NCBI RefSeq assembly: GCF_902506505.1
Contig: NZ_LR733406.1
Span: forward strand, 2,814,228-2,878,227
Source of the DNA: Pseudomonas sp. 8AS
GTDB taxonomy: Bacteria; Pseudomonadota; Gammaproteobacteria; Pseudomonadales; Pseudomonadaceae
DNA length: 64,000 nt
Reading direction: 5' to 3'
Part shown: positions 51,317-60,177 of the stretch, in pieces
How positions within the stretch are numbered: the first letter of the stretch is position 1
How the letters are laid out: every line of letters starts with the position of its first letter
Notes under the pieces: generated by a model
Database searches by the model: none
Seen by the model: the letters and a program-made list of their open reading frames with translations, nothing else
What the model was told of the DNA's origin: nothing
Translations under genes and position numbers: made by a program

Positions 51317-51584
51317 AGGGTCTGTTCCCGTTTCGTTCGCGAACCGCGTTGCTGCGCAAAATCGCGCCAGGCTAGGCGTGGGACGCAGGCAATGGTCATT
51401 CCCTTGGCAAGCCCCGCAACGACGCATGGCGCGATTTTGCGCGCAACCCGCAGGGACGGGCCCGTTTTTGCGCGGAACGTCGTTACTCGACGGCTCATTT
51501 GGACGACCAAACCTCGCGTCTCGCGCCTAGCTCCGTGCAAAAACGGGCTCCGTCGCGGCCGTGAACAAAACGGGAACAGACCCT
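51317..51584. mobile_element. 268-bp MITE-like element with terminal inverted repeats, abutting smr
   Basis: Terminal inverted repeats of 22 bp (51317-51338 and 51563-51584) match at 21 of 22 positions; each starts AGGGTCTGTTCCCGTTT reading inward. Inside are two large hairpins: 51354-51369/51427-51442 (perfect 16 bp, extended by 5 more past a bulge) and 51461-51476/51532-51547 (15 of 16). A small one is TTTGG (51498-51502)/CCAAA (51507-51511). No protein is encoded. The right terminus ends exactly at the base before the smr ATG. Confidence 0.72.
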
Positions 51585-52142
51585 ATGCAAGACGACGATT
51601 TCTCCCTGTTCCAATCCGCGGTACGTGGCGTCAAGCCGATCCGCCATGACCGCGCCGAAACCGGCAAACCCAAGGCCGACCGCCAGCGCATCAGCACCCT
51701 GCGCCAGGCCGCCACGCTGAAGACCGATAGCGTCAAGGTCGACGGCCTGTCCGACCTGTTCGTCATCGATGTCGGCGCCGAGGATGAGCTGTACTGGGCC
51801 CGCGACGGCGTGCAGGATGGCCAGCTGCGCAAACTCAAGGCCGGTCAGGTGCCCTTCGAAGGCAGCCTCGACCTGCACGGCATGAGCGTGGAAAAGGCCC
51901 GCGACACCCTCTGGGACTTTTTCGCCGAAGCCGCGCGCATGGAAGTGCGCTGCGTGCGGGTGACCCACGGCAAGGCCGCCCGCCTGGACGGCAAGCGCCC
52001 GTTGATCAAAAGCCACGTCAACACCTGGCTGCGCCAGCACCCGCAGGTGCTCGGCTTCACCTCCTGCCTGCCCAGGCACGGCGGCACCGGCGCGGTTTAT
52101 GTGCTGCTCAAGCGCACCATGATGGAAGGCCGCGACGAGTAA
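51585..52142 (+). CDS. Smr-domain protein
   Basis: 185 residues. C-terminal Smr domain with [16 protein letters not shown] (~95-110), [14 protein letters not shown] and [12 protein letters not shown], found in nucleases that act on branched or stalled-ribosome substrates (MutS2-type). The N-terminal ~80 residues are a typical DUF1 extension ([18 protein letters not shown]). The start at 51585 fits homologues, but the bases before it belong to the MITE-like element, so the ribosome site is weak (GGGAACAGACCCT); a GTG at 51561 inside the element is an alternative. Confidence 0.88.
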   Translation: MQDDDFSLFQSAVRGVKPIRHDRAETGKPKADRQRISTLRQAATLKTDSVKVDGLSDLFVIDVGAEDELYWARDGVQDGQLRKLKAGQVPFEGSLDLHGMSVEKARDTLWDFFAEAARMEVRCVRVTHGKAARLDGKRPLIKSHVNTWLRQHPQVLGFTSCLPRHGGTGAVYVLLKRTMMEGRDE

Positions 52143-52251
52143 CCCATGGGGTGCGGCGCCAGCCATTCTGGCGCAAGACGCCCTTGCCAGCCCCGCAGCT
52201 GCGCCCTACCCTGCGCCTCTGCGAATTTTTGATAGCCCCACAGGAAGATCC

Positions 52252-52797
52252 ATGTCCCTGGAACAGCATTACACCGCGATTCTCGGCCAGCTCGGCGAGG
52301 ACGCCTCCCGCGAAGGCCTGCTCGACACGCCGAAACGTGCCGCCAAGGCCATGCAGTACCTCTGCAAGGGCTACCAGCAGACGCTGGAGGAAGTCACCAA
52401 CGACGCCCTGTTCAGCTCCGACAACAGCGAAATGGTGCTGGTGAAGAACATCGAGCTGTATTCGCTGTGCGAACACCACCTGCTGCCGTTCATCGGCAAG
52501 GCCCATGTGGCCTACATTCCCAACGGCAAGGTGCTCGGCCTGTCCAAGGTGGCGCGCATCGTCGACATGTACGCGCGGCGCCTGCAGATCCAGGAAAACC
52601 TCAGCCGGCAGATCGCCGAGGCGATCCAGCAGGTCACCGGGGCGCTGGGCGTGGCCGTGGTCATCGAAGCCCAGCACATGTGCATGATGATGCGCGGCGT
52701 GGAGAAGCAGAACTCGTCCATGGTCACCTCGGTGATGCTCGGCGAGTTCCGCGAGAACGCTGCCACCCGCAGCGAGTTCCTCAGCCTGATCCGCTGA
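52252..52797 (+). CDS. folE: GTP cyclohydrolase I
   Basis: 181 residues. Makes 7,8-dihydroneopterin triphosphate for folate synthesis. Zn ligands and active site: [20 protein letters not shown] and [13 protein letters not shown]-terminal [10 protein letters not shown]. Type IA by full Cys/His set. The sequence seems to match the second FolE of pseudomonads. Terminator 52813-52838. Confidence 0.94.
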   Translation: MSLEQHYTAILGQLGEDASREGLLDTPKRAAKAMQYLCKGYQQTLEEVTNDALFSSDNSEMVLVKNIELYSLCEHHLLPFIGKAHVAYIPNGKVLGLSKVARIVDMYARRLQIQENLSRQIAEAIQQVTGALGVAVVIEAQHMCMMMRGVEKQNSSMVTSVMLGEFRENAATRSEFLSLIR

Positions 52798-52812
52798 TTG
52801 CCGCGGCAATAA

Positions 52813-52838
52813 GAAACCGGCCTGCGGGCCGGTTTTTC
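52813..52838 (+). terminator. Intrinsic terminator of folE
   Basis: Stem GAAACCGGCC (52813-52822) with GGCCGGTTTTTC (52827-52838), loop TGCG, T5 tract; immediately after the folE stop. Confidence 0.87.
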
Positions 52839-52940
52839 ATGGGCGGTGTTTCAGCCCGAGGCGCTATTCGCTGCAGCCAAACCCGGTCTACTCGGGTACC
52901 CTGCCGGCCCGTTCAGTCACCCCTTCAGGAATTTTCGGCG

Positions 52941-53312
52941 ATGCTGCTCAAAGCGCTGCGAATCGGCCTCGGCCAGCTCATCATCCTCATCGATTTCCTC
53001 ACCCGCCCGCGCCAGCTCAAGCGCAGCGCCGAGGCGCAAGCCCAAGTCGAGCGGGAAGCCGCCGGCCTGGCGCTGTACCAGTTCCATGCCTGCCCGTTCT
53101 GCGTGAAGACCCGGCGCACCCTGCACCGCCTGAATGTGCCGCTGGCGCTGCGCGATGCGAAGAACGACAGCAGCCACCGCCAGGCCCTGCTGGAGCAAGG
53201 CGGCAAGCTGCAGGTGCCCTGCCTGCGCATCGAGGAACAGGGCGAGAGCCGCTGGCTGTACGAGTCCAAGGCGATCAGCGCCTACCTGAACGAGCGCTTC
53301 GCCGCCCAGTGA
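52941..53312 (+). CDS. Glutaredoxin-like protein (GST N-domain type, membrane-anchored)
   Basis: 123 residues. A hydrophobic N-terminal segment (~5-17, IGLGQLIILIDF) precedes a thioredoxin-fold domain with active-site CPFC (HACPFCVKTRRTL, ~53), then KLQVPCLRIEEQ and YESKAISAYLNERF typical of the glutaredoxin/GST N-domain. AGGA precedes the ATG at 52941. Probably a monothiol or dithiol glutaredoxin at the membrane. It ends 40 bp before the convergent GST gene. Confidence 0.85.
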   Translation: MLLKALRIGLGQLIILIDFLTRPRQLKRSAEAQAQVEREAAGLALYQFHACPFCVKTRRTLHRLNVPLALRDAKNDSSHRQALLEQGGKLQVPCLRIEEQGESRWLYESKAISAYLNERFAAQ

Positions 53313-53319
53313 GGCTCGG

Positions 53320-53342
53320 GCCAGGGCCGCTTTGGCCCTGGC
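53320..53342. terminator. Convergent hairpin between glutaredoxin and GST genes
   Basis: 9-bp stem GCCAGGGCC (53320-53328) / GGCCCTGGC (53334-53342), loop GCTTT. Lies between two convergent stops; the T tracts are poor. Confidence 0.6.
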
Positions 53343-53352
53343 TTGCTCACTC

Positions 53353-53955
53353 TCAGTCGAGCATGCCGACATGCCGTGGCTGGCTGGCCACCCGCGCCAG
53401 CCAGGCGTTGATCGCCGGGAAGCCGGACAGGTCGAAGCCGCCTTCGTGGGCCACGTGGGTGTAGGCATACAGGGCGATGTCGGCGATCGAATAGTGCTCG
53501 CCGACCAGGTACGGCGTGCGGTTGAGCTGCTGCTCCATCACCTTGAGCGCCTTGTAGCCGCGCACCTGGCAGACCTTGAACTCTTCCTCGCGCTCGGCCG
53601 GGCGGCCCTGGTACAGCTGGATGAAGCGCGCCACGGCAATGTACGGCTCATGGCTGTACTGCTCGAAGAACTGCCACTGCAGCACCTGGGTGCGCAGGCG
53701 CGGCTCGCCGGGGAGGAACTCGCTGCCCTCGGCGAGGAAATTGAGGATGGCATTGGACTCCCACAGGCAGGTGCCGTCGTCCAGCTCCAGCACCGGGATC
53801 TTGCCGTTCGGGTTCTTGGCCAGGAACTCCGGGGTCTGCGTCTCGCCCTTGAGGATGTCGACCGGGACCCACTCGTACTCGCGGCCGAGCAGGTGCAGCA
53901 TCAGTTTGACCTTGTAGCAGTTGCCGGAACGGTAATCGCCGTAAACCTTGAGCAT
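53353..53955 (-). CDS. Glutathione S-transferase family protein
   Basis: 200 residues. N-terminal thioredoxin-fold domain (VYGDYRSGNCYKVKLML, NPNGKIPVLELDDG, ESNAILNFLA) and C-terminal helical domain (YSIADIALYAYTHVA). The active-site position is Ser-type (RSGNC). Two bases separate it from the aminotransferase gene upstream, so it belongs to the same transcript. Confidence 0.9.
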   Translation of the reverse strand: MLKVYGDYRSGNCYKVKLMLHLLGREYEWVPVDILKGETQTPEFLAKNPNGKIPVLELDDGTCLWESNAILNFLAEGSEFLPGEPRLRTQVLQWQFFEQYSHEPYIAVARFIQLYQGRPAEREEEFKVCQVRGYKALKVMEQQLNRTPYLVGEHYSIADIALYAYTHVAHEGGFDLSGFPAINAWLARVASQPRHVGMLD

Positions 53956-53957
53956 GT

Positions 53958-55118
53958 CTATTTACTCCCCTGGGCCTCGCGCACCACTGCGGCCAGGCGG
54001 CGCAGGCCTTCGCCCAGGCGGGCCGGCTCGACGTGGCTGAAGTTCAGGCGCAGGTAGCCCGGGTTGGCATCCGGCTCGGTGAAGAACGGCTCGCCCGGCA
54101 TGAACGCCACGTTCTGCGCCATGGCCGGCTGCAGCAGGCTGCGGGTGTCCAGCGGCTGCTTGAGGGTCAGCCAGAAGAACAGGCCGCCCTGCGGCACCTG
54201 CCAGTCGGCCAGGTCGCTGAAGTGTTCCTCCAGGGCCGCCTGCATGGCATCGCGGCGCTGGCGGTAGAAGTCGCGCAGTTCGGCCAGGTGCGCGTGGTAC
54301 TGCTCGGTGCCCAGCCACTGCAGGGCCTGCCACTGGCCGATGCGGTTGGTGTGCAGGTCGGCCGACTGCTTCAGGCGCAGCAGGTGCGGGAACAGGTCGG
54401 GCGTGGCGATCAGGTAGCCGACGCGCAGGCCCGGCAGCAGGGTCTTGGACATGGTCCCGGTGTAGATCCAGCTGGCGCGCTTGAGGCGGCTGACGATGGG
54501 CGTGGCGCTGCCGGCGTCGAACACCAGGTCGCGGTAGGGTTCGTCCTCGATCAGGGTGACGTTGAACTCGTCGAGCAGGGTCGCCACCGCATCGCGCTTG
54601 GCCTCGCTGTAGCGCACCGCCGAAGGGTTCTGGAAGGTCGGAATCAGGTAGGCGAAGGCCGGCTTGTGCTGCTGCAGGCGCTCGCGCAGGGCCTCCAGGT
54701 CCGGGCCGTCTGCCTCCTGGGGCACGGTGATGCAGTCGGCACCGAACAGCTGGAAGGACTGCAGCGCGGCCAGGTAGGTCGGCGCCTCAACGAGAATTTC
54801 CGTGCCCGGATCGATGAACAGCTTGCTGGCCAGGTCGAGGGTCTGCTGCGAACCGCTGACCACCAGCACCTGGCTGGCCTCGCACGGCACGCCGAGCAGG
54901 CGCGCCTCGGCGGCGATGCGCTCGCGCAGTTCCGGCTCGCCTTCGCTCATGCCGTACTGACTGATGCCGGCCGGCATCCCGCTCCAGTCCACCTTCGGCA
55001 GCATCGGCTCGGCCGGCAGGCCGCCGGCGAAGGACATCACCTCCGGACGCTGCGCCGCAGCGAGGATTTCACGGATCAGGGAGCTTTTCAGGCGGGCAAC
55101 GCGTTCGGAGAAGGCCAT
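53958..55118 (-). CDS. PLP-dependent aminotransferase (fold I, LysN/2-aminoadipate type)
   Basis: 386 residues. PLP Lys in TGTMSKTLLPGLRVGYL (~235). Other marks: MSFAGGLPAEPMLP, ISQYGMSEGEPELRERIA and IEDEPYRDLVFD. It belongs to the class-I/II aminotransferase branch without the GntR domain found in MocR proteins, and may use aromatic, 2-aminoadipate or branched-chain amino acids. Divergent from a marR gene with operator-like repeats between. The GST gene follows 2 bp downstream. Confidence 0.88.
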   Translation of the reverse strand: MAFSERVARLKSSLIREILAAAQRPEVMSFAGGLPAEPMLPKVDWSGMPAGISQYGMSEGEPELRERIAAEARLLGVPCEASQVLVVSGSQQTLDLASKLFIDPGTEILVEAPTYLAALQSFQLFGADCITVPQEADGPDLEALRERLQQHKPAFAYLIPTFQNPSAVRYSEAKRDAVATLLDEFNVTLIEDEPYRDLVFDAGSATPIVSRLKRASWIYTGTMSKTLLPGLRVGYLIATPDLFPHLLRLKQSADLHTNRIGQWQALQWLGTEQYHAHLAELRDFYRQRRDAMQAALEEHFSDLADWQVPQGGLFFWLTLKQPLDTRSLLQPAMAQNVAFMPGEPFFTEPDANPGYLRLNFSHVEPARLGEGLRRLAAVVREAQGSK

Positions 55119-55152
55119 GACAAATCACCAGTAGCAAAGGCAGGACAAATTG

Positions 55153-55211
55153 GGTCAAACTCGTTGACCGAAACTACGCCGCCTCGAACAGATACGTCAA
55201 TATGTTTGACC
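55153..55211. promoter_or_regulatory. Paired MarR operators between the aminotransferase and marR genes
   Basis: Inverted repeat GGTCAA-ACTCG-TTGACC (55153-55169) and a related site GTCAA-TATG-TTTGACC (55196-55211) that covers the marR start codon. Both share GTCAA/TTGAC half-sites. They lie in the 83-bp divergent region, so MarR probably represses itself and the aminotransferase-GST operon. Confidence 0.65.
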
Positions 55212-55654
55212 TGAAAAAGCCGACCGGCCAGCTAACCGCCATGGAAGCCTTCTTCTTCGGCTACCAGGCCTTCACCACCAAGCCGGACGAAATCCTCGCC
55301 CGCCGCGGCCTGTCGCGGGTGCATCACCGCATCCTGTTCTTCATCGCCCGCTATCCGGGGCTGAGCGTCAAGCAGCTGTTCGGCTACCTCGGGGTGAGCA
55401 AGCAGGCGCTCAACACGCCGCTGCGCCAACTGCTGGAAATGCACCTGGTGGAGAGCGTGGCGGCGCAGGACGACAAGCGCAAACGCCTGCTGGCGCTGAC
55501 CGCCGACGGTGCCAAGCTGGAACAGGCCCTGCGCCGCGAGCAGACCAGGCTGCTCGAACGGGTCTTGCACGAGGCCGGGGAAGCCAGCATGAACAACTGG
55601 CTGGCGGTCAACCAGCTGCTCGGCAAGACCCGCCAGACCGGCGCCGAGGACTGA
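55202..55654 (+). CDS. MarR family transcriptional regulator
   Basis: 150 residues. Winged helix-turn-helix with SVKQLFGYLGVSKQALNTPLR (recognition helix, ~55-75) and wing DDKRKRLLALTADG. The N-terminal part is longer than usual (MFDLKKPTGQLTAMEAFFFG). Divergent from the aminotransferase gene. Two palindromic sites overlap its promoter and start codon. Confidence 0.9.
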   Translation: MFDLKKPTGQLTAMEAFFFGYQAFTTKPDEILARRGLSRVHHRILFFIARYPGLSVKQLFGYLGVSKQALNTPLRQLLEMHLVESVAAQDDKRKRLLALTADGAKLEQALRREQTRLLERVLHEAGEASMNNWLAVNQLLGKTRQTGAED

Positions 55655-55665
55655 GAGGCCCCGGT

Positions 55666-56304
55666 TCAGGCCGACTGGCCGCGCAGCTCGGCGGCGGCGC
55701 GGAAGAACACCAGCATCATGCACAGCGAGCCGCCCAGCAGCGGCAGGATGGCCAGCACCATCAGCAGCACCGAGGCCAGCATGCCGCCACCGACTATGTC
55801 CATCCAGGCCATCACGCGGAATACCGGGTAGACGTCGGGCACCTGCAGCAGGCGGATGCCCAGCCACAGGGTGGCGATGCCGAGCAGCACCAGCACGGCG
55901 AAGTAGAGGATGGATCTCCAGTCGATCCGGTTGAACAGGCCCTCGCCCCAGAGCAGGTCCAGGCCCTCCAGCAACAGGCCGAGCAGCACCATGGCCCACA
56001 CAGGAAAGGCCAGACCGCGGGCCTCGAAGCGTTGTTCGGCAAAGACCTTCAGGCGCAGCAACAGGTAGCTGCCGAGCAGCACGGTGGCCAGGCTCAGGGC
56101 ATCCATGCCGCGCCGCAGCGCCACGGCGGCCTGCTCATCGACCAGCAGCACCAGCACGGTGACCACCAGGCTGCCGAGCAGCGAAACCAGCGACAGCCAG
56201 CCGAGCAATTGCAGCTGGCCGACACTCCAGCCGCTCAGCGGCCGGGGCGCCGGCGTATCGAGCAGCGCCACCTGCGGCGCGGCATAGGGATTTTCCGGTT
56301 GCAT
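55666..56304 (-). CDS. Polytopic membrane protein, unknown family
   Basis: 212 residues with about five membrane segments, beginning MQPENPYAAPQVAL: the leading PENPYAAP motif is frequent in small membrane proteins of unknown role. GC and codon use are like neighbours. Convergent with marR (11 bp gap) and divergent from lysE. Confidence 0.7.
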   Translation of the reverse strand: MQPENPYAAPQVALLDTPAPRPLSGWSVGQLQLLGWLSLVSLLGSLVVTVLVLLVDEQAAVALRRGMDALSLATVLLGSYLLLRLKVFAEQRFEARGLAFPVWAMVLLGLLLEGLDLLWGEGLFNRIDWRSILYFAVLVLLGIATLWLGIRLLQVPDVYPVFRVMAWMDIVGGGMLASVLLMVLAILPLLGGSLCMMLVFFRAAAELRGQSA

Positions 56305-56440
56305 GGGACGTCCTTGATGGATGGAACAGTGACGAGCGATCCACGGCTAGGCGAAAACTGTACCGCCCATTGACGCGTTCGCTGTACCGCGACGCCCAGC
56401 CTAACAGCGCATAGGCTGCCAGCAAGCCCGGAGAGCCGCC

Positions 56441-57055
56441 ATGACCGCCGAACTGCTGATCGCCTTTATCGCCTTTGCCTTCGTCACCTCGGTGACCCCG
56501 GGCCCGAACAACATGATGCTGCTGGCCTCCGGGGTGAACTTCGGCGTACGCCGCAGCGTGCCGCACATGCTCGGCATCAGCCTGGGCTTCATGGTCCTGG
56601 TGATCGCCGTGGGCCTCGGCCTGGGGCAGCTGTTCGAGCGCTTCCCGCCGCTGTACACGGCGCTGCGCTACGCCGGCGGCGCCTACCTGCTGTACCTGGC
56701 CTGGAAGATCGCCGGTTCCGGGGCGCCGGACACCAGCGGCCGGGCGCACGGCAAGCCCTTCACCTTTATCCAGGCGGCGGCCTTCCAGTGGGTCAACCCC
56801 AAGGCCTGGATCATGGCCATCGGCGCCATCACCACCTACACCCCGCAGGACGGTTTCCTGGTCAACGTGCTGCTGATCGCCGCCCTGTTCGCCGCGGTCA
56901 ACTGCCCCAGCGTCGGCCTCTGGACCGTGGCCGGCAGCCTGCTGCGCCGCTGGCTGGATGAGCCGCGCGTGCTGCGCGCCTTCAATATCGGCATGGCGCT
57001 GCTGCTGGTAGCCTCGCTCTACCCTATCCTGATCGACGTCAAGGGAAGCCTGTGA
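56441..57055 (+). CDS. LysE family amino-acid exporter
   Basis: 204 residues, six membrane segments. LysE/RhtB motif VTPGPNNMMLLASGVNFG (~17-34) and AFQWVNPKAWIMA. Exports amino acids, substrate unknown. TGATG overlaps with benE. Confidence 0.9.
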   Translation: MTAELLIAFIAFAFVTSVTPGPNNMMLLASGVNFGVRRSVPHMLGISLGFMVLVIAVGLGLGQLFERFPPLYTALRYAGGAYLLYLAWKIAGSGAPDTSGRAHGKPFTFIQAAAFQWVNPKAWIMAIGAITTYTPQDGFLVNVLLIAALFAAVNCPSVGLWTVAGSLLRRWLDEPRVLRAFNIGMALLLVASLYPILIDVKGSL

Positions 57056-58257
57056 TGACCCTGGAAGCCATGGACACTTCCACACGCCTGCGTCCGCTGG
57101 CCGACTCCTCGCCCTCCGCCGTGGTGGCCGGCTTCGTCGCCATGCTCACCGGCCACACCAGCTCGCTGGTGCTGATGTTCCAGGCCGGCCAGGCTGCGGG
57201 CCTGAGCGCCGCGCAAATCGCCTCCTGGCTGTGGGCCCTGGCGGTCGGCATGGGCCTCTGCACCATCGGCCTGTCGCTGCGCTACCGCGCGCCGGTGGTG
57301 GTGGCCTGGTCGACGCCGGGCGCCGCACTGCTGATCACCAGCCTGCCGGGGGTGAGCTACCCCGAGGCCATCGGTGCCTTCGTCATCTGCGCCGTGCTGC
57401 TCAGCCTGCTCGGCCTCTCCGGCACCTTCGCGCGGGTCATGCGCCACCTGCCGTCCTCGCTGGCGGCGGCGCTGCTGGCCGGCATCCTGTTGCGCATCGG
57501 CAGCGAGATCTTCGTCGCCGCGCAGAGCAGCACGGCGCTGGTGCTGGCGATGTTCTTCAGCTTTCTGCTCGGCAAGCGCCTGGCACCGCGCTATGCGGTG
57601 CTCACCGCACTGCTGGTGGGCGGGGTGACGGCCGCGGCGCAGGGCCTGCTCGATTTCAGCCAGATCCGGCTGGAGGTGACGCTGCCGCTATGGACCACGC
57701 CGAGCTTCTCCTTCGGCGCCGCCATCAGTATCGGCCTGCCGCTGTTCGTGGTGGCCATGGCCTCTCAGAACATCCCCGGCCTTGCCGTGCTGCGCGCCGA
57801 CGGCTACGACGTACCGCCCTCGCCGCTGATCGCCAGCACCGGCCTCGCCTCGCTGCTGCTGGCACCGTTCGGCTCCCACGGCATCAACCTGGCCGCCATC
57901 AGCGCCGCCATCTGCACCGGCGCCGAGGCTCACGAGGACAAGCGCAAGCGCTACACCGCGGCACTGTGGAACGGCGTGTTCAACCTCACCGCCGGGATCT
58001 TCGCCGCCACCCTGGCCGCGCTGTTCGCCGCCCTGCCGGCGGCGCTGGTGCTGTCGATCGCCGCCCTGGCGCTGCTCGGCTCGATCGGCAACGGCCTGGC
58101 CCAGGCCATGCACGAGCCCGGCCAGCGCGACGCGGCTCTGGTCACCTTCATGACCACCGCCTCGGGCATGACCCTGCTGGGCATCGGCTCGGCCTTCTGG
58201 GGCCTGATCGCCGGCGCCCTGACCCTGGGTATCCTCAACTGGCGCAAGGGCCGCTAG
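57055..58257 (+). CDS. benE: BenE family benzoate/H+ symporter
   Basis: 400 residues, about twelve membrane segments, of the BenE family (AGFVAMLTGHTSSLVLMFQA; APVVVAWSTPGAALL; GSHGINLAAISAAICTGAEAH). The substrate may be benzoate or another aromatic acid; no benzoate-degradation gene is in the window. GTG at 57052 or ATG at 57055 are possible starts. Terminator at 58281-58298. Confidence 0.88.
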   Translation: MTLEAMDTSTRLRPLADSSPSAVVAGFVAMLTGHTSSLVLMFQAGQAAGLSAAQIASWLWALAVGMGLCTIGLSLRYRAPVVVAWSTPGAALLITSLPGVSYPEAIGAFVICAVLLSLLGLSGTFARVMRHLPSSLAAALLAGILLRIGSEIFVAAQSSTALVLAMFFSFLLGKRLAPRYAVLTALLVGGVTAAAQGLLDFSQIRLEVTLPLWTTPSFSFGAAISIGLPLFVVAMASQNIPGLAVLRADGYDVPPSPLIASTGLASLLLAPFGSHGINLAAISAAICTGAEAHEDKRKRYTAALWNGVFNLTAGIFAATLAALFAALPAALVLSIAALALLGSIGNGLAQAMHEPGQRDAALVTFMTTASGMTLLGIGSAFWGLIAGALTLGILNWRKGR

Positions 58258-58274
58258 CGGCGATCCACAGGCAG

Positions 58275-58303
58275 AAAAAAGCCCGGGACTGCCCGGGCAT
58301 TTC
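58275..58303. terminator. Intrinsic terminator, benE / BASS gene
   Basis: GCCCGGG (58281-58287) / CCCGGGC (58292-58298), loop ACTG, preceded by A6 and followed by ATTTC, between two convergent genes; works on both strands. Confidence 0.8.
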
Positions 58304-58320
58304 TACCGAAGGCCGTCGCT

Positions 58321-59217
58321 TCAGGCCGCCTGGACTTCTTCCGCCGCTAGCTGCTTGCCGTGGGCGAAGTTGACCCACCAGCCGAATGCGGCCGCGGTGA
58401 AGAACATGATGAAGCTGTAGATCGCCGCCGGGATGGCCATGGTCGAGTTGTTCAGTAGCATCGGGCTGAGCGCCAGGGCAATCGCCAGGGTGCCGTTGTG
58501 GATGCCGATTTCCATGCCGATTGCCACCGCCTGGCGCAGCGGCAGCTTGAGCAGGCGCGGCACGAAGTAGCCGACGCCGAGGCTGACCAGGTTGAAGACC
58601 AGGGCCGCCATGCCCACCACCGGGGCGTAGTCGACCACGGTCTGCCAGTCCTTGACGAACGCCAGCAGGATCACCAGCACCAGGAACAGGGCCGAACCGA
58701 GCTTCACCGGCTTGTCCATGCGCGCGGCAAAACCGGGGAAGCGGCTGCGCAGGAACATGCCGATGACTACCGGGCCGAGGACGATGGCGAACACCTGCAC
58801 CACCTTGCCGAACTGCAGCGGCAGAGCCTGGTCGGCGGTCATGAAGTACTGCAGCGACAGGTTGACGATGAACGGCATGGTCAGCACCGCGATCACCGAA
58901 TTCACCGCGGTCAGGGTGATGTTCAGCGCCACGTCGCCGTGCGCCAGGTGGCTGTAGAGATTGGCCGAGGTGCCGCCTGGCGAGGCCGCCAGCAGCATCA
59001 GGCCCACCGCCAGGGCCGGCGCCAGGCCGAAGCCCTTGGCGATGAGGAAGCACAGCAGCGGCAGCAGGACGATCTGGCAGCCCAGGCCGATCAGCACCGG
59101 CTTGGGAAACTTGGCCACCCGGGCGAAGTCGGCCAGGGTCAGGGACAGCCCCAGGCCGAGCATGATGATGCCCAGGGCGATGGGGAGGAAAGCGGTCAGC
59201 AAGGGCGATGCGGTCAT
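58321..59217 (-). CDS. Bile acid:sodium symporter (BASS) family transporter
   Basis: 298 residues, nine or ten membrane segments; LAASPGGTSANLYSHLAHGDVAL and EIGIHNGTLAIALA are BASS sodium-site motifs. Likely a Na+-coupled organic-acid importer; substrate unknown. Promoter carries two direct CAGYGTTGTAAC repeats 36 bp apart (59264-59275 and 59300-59311). Confidence 0.88.
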   Translation of the reverse strand: MTASPLLTAFLPIALGIIMLGLGLSLTLADFARVAKFPKPVLIGLGCQIVLLPLLCFLIAKGFGLAPALAVGLMLLAASPGGTSANLYSHLAHGDVALNITLTAVNSVIAVLTMPFIVNLSLQYFMTADQALPLQFGKVVQVFAIVLGPVVIGMFLRSRFPGFAARMDKPVKLGSALFLVLVILLAFVKDWQTVVDYAPVVGMAALVFNLVSLGVGYFVPRLLKLPLRQAVAIGMEIGIHNGTLAIALALSPMLLNNSTMAIPAAIYSFIMFFTAAAFGWWVNFAHGKQLAAEEVQAA

Positions 59218-59263
59218 TGTTATTGTTCTCCGTAACGGGGCGCCGATTCTTCACGACGCGCAA

Positions 59264-59311
59264 CAGCGTTGTAACTGGCTTTATGGGCCAAGACTGTTGC
59301 AGTGTTGTAAC
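59264..59311 (-). promoter_or_regulatory. Direct repeats CAGYGTTGTAAC upstream of the BASS gene
   Basis: CAGCGTTGTAAC (59264-59275) and CAGTGTTGTAAC (59300-59311) are 36 bp apart, start to start, in the same orientation. They lie 47-94 bp upstream of the BASS start, a suitable place for an activator or repressor. Confidence 0.45.
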
Positions 59312-59383
59312 CGAAGATGAACGGGGCAGCTTGCGCTGAGCTACTACCCCGGCCAGACGCGGGTAGTAGCAGGCAGACATGAA

Positions 59384-59405
59384 AAAGGCGCCTCTCGGCG
59401 CCTTT
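59384..59405. terminator. Intrinsic terminator of the SDR gene
   Basis: AAAGGCGCC (59384-59392) / GGCGCCTTT (59397-59405), loop TCTC, with an A/T-rich flank; on the minus strand it ends the SDR transcript with TTTTT. A second hairpin CTACTACCC (59341-59349) / GGGTAGTAG (59361-59369) lies beside it. Confidence 0.8.
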
Positions 59406-59415
59406 GCGTTGCGGA

Positions 59416-60177
59416 TCAGATGACGGTGGCACCGCCATCCACCACCAGGGAATGCCCCGTGGTGAAGCCGGCCGCGTCACTGCACAGGTAGAGCACGGCG
59501 CCGGCGATTTCCTCGACCTTGCCGATGCGCCCGACCGGGTGCATGGCGGCGACGAACTCGGCCTTCTTCGGGTCGGCCTCGGCGGCGCGGCGGAACATGT
59601 CGGTGTCGATCACCGCCGGGCAGACGGCGTTGACGCGGATTTTCTTCTTCGCGTATTCGATCGCGGCGGACTTGGTCAGGCCGATCACCGCATGCTTGGA
59701 AGCGGCGTAGATGCTCATCTTCGGCGCCGCCAGCACGCCGGCCACCGAGGCGGTGTTGACGATCGCGCCGCCGCCCTGGGCCAGCATCACCGGCAACTGG
59801 TGCTTCATGCACAGCCACACGCCCTTGACGTTGACGCCCATGATGGCGTCGAACTCGGCCTCGCTGCCCTCGGCCAGGCGGCCCTTCTCGATCTCGATGC
59901 CGGCGTTGTTGAAGGCGTAGTCCAGCCGACCATAAGCGGCCAGAGTGCGCTCCACCAGCGTCTTGACCTCGGCCTCGCGGGCCACGTCGCAGCGCACGAA
60001 GATGGCCTCGCCGCCGGCCTCGCGGATCAGCGCAACGGTGCCTTCACCGCCGGCCACATCCACATCGGAAACCACCACCTGCAGGCCCTCGGCCGCGAAG
60101 GCCAGGGCGGTGGCACGACCGATACCGGCGGCACCGCCGGTGACCAAGGCTACTTTGCCGGAAAAACTCATGCTCAT
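59416..60177 (-). CDS. SDR family oxidoreductase
   Basis: 253 residues, classical short-chain dehydrogenase. NAD(P)-binding TGGAAGIGRA (~13-22), NNAG (~90), catalytic Ser, YAASK (Tyr/Lys ~158-162), and IDTDMFRR-type C-terminus. Substrate unknown. The start could be 60177 or the second Met at 60171; the first is used. Confidence 0.9.
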   Translation of the reverse strand: MSMSFSGKVALVTGGAAGIGRATALAFAAEGLQVVVSDVDVAGGEGTVALIREAGGEAIFVRCDVAREAEVKTLVERTLAAYGRLDYAFNNAGIEIEKGRLAEGSEAEFDAIMGVNVKGVWLCMKHQLPVMLAQGGGAIVNTASVAGVLAAPKMSIYAASKHAVIGLTKSAAIEYAKKKIRVNAVCPAVIDTDMFRRAAEADPKKAEFVAAMHPVGRIGKVEEIAGAVLYLCSDAAGFTTGHSLVVDGGATVI

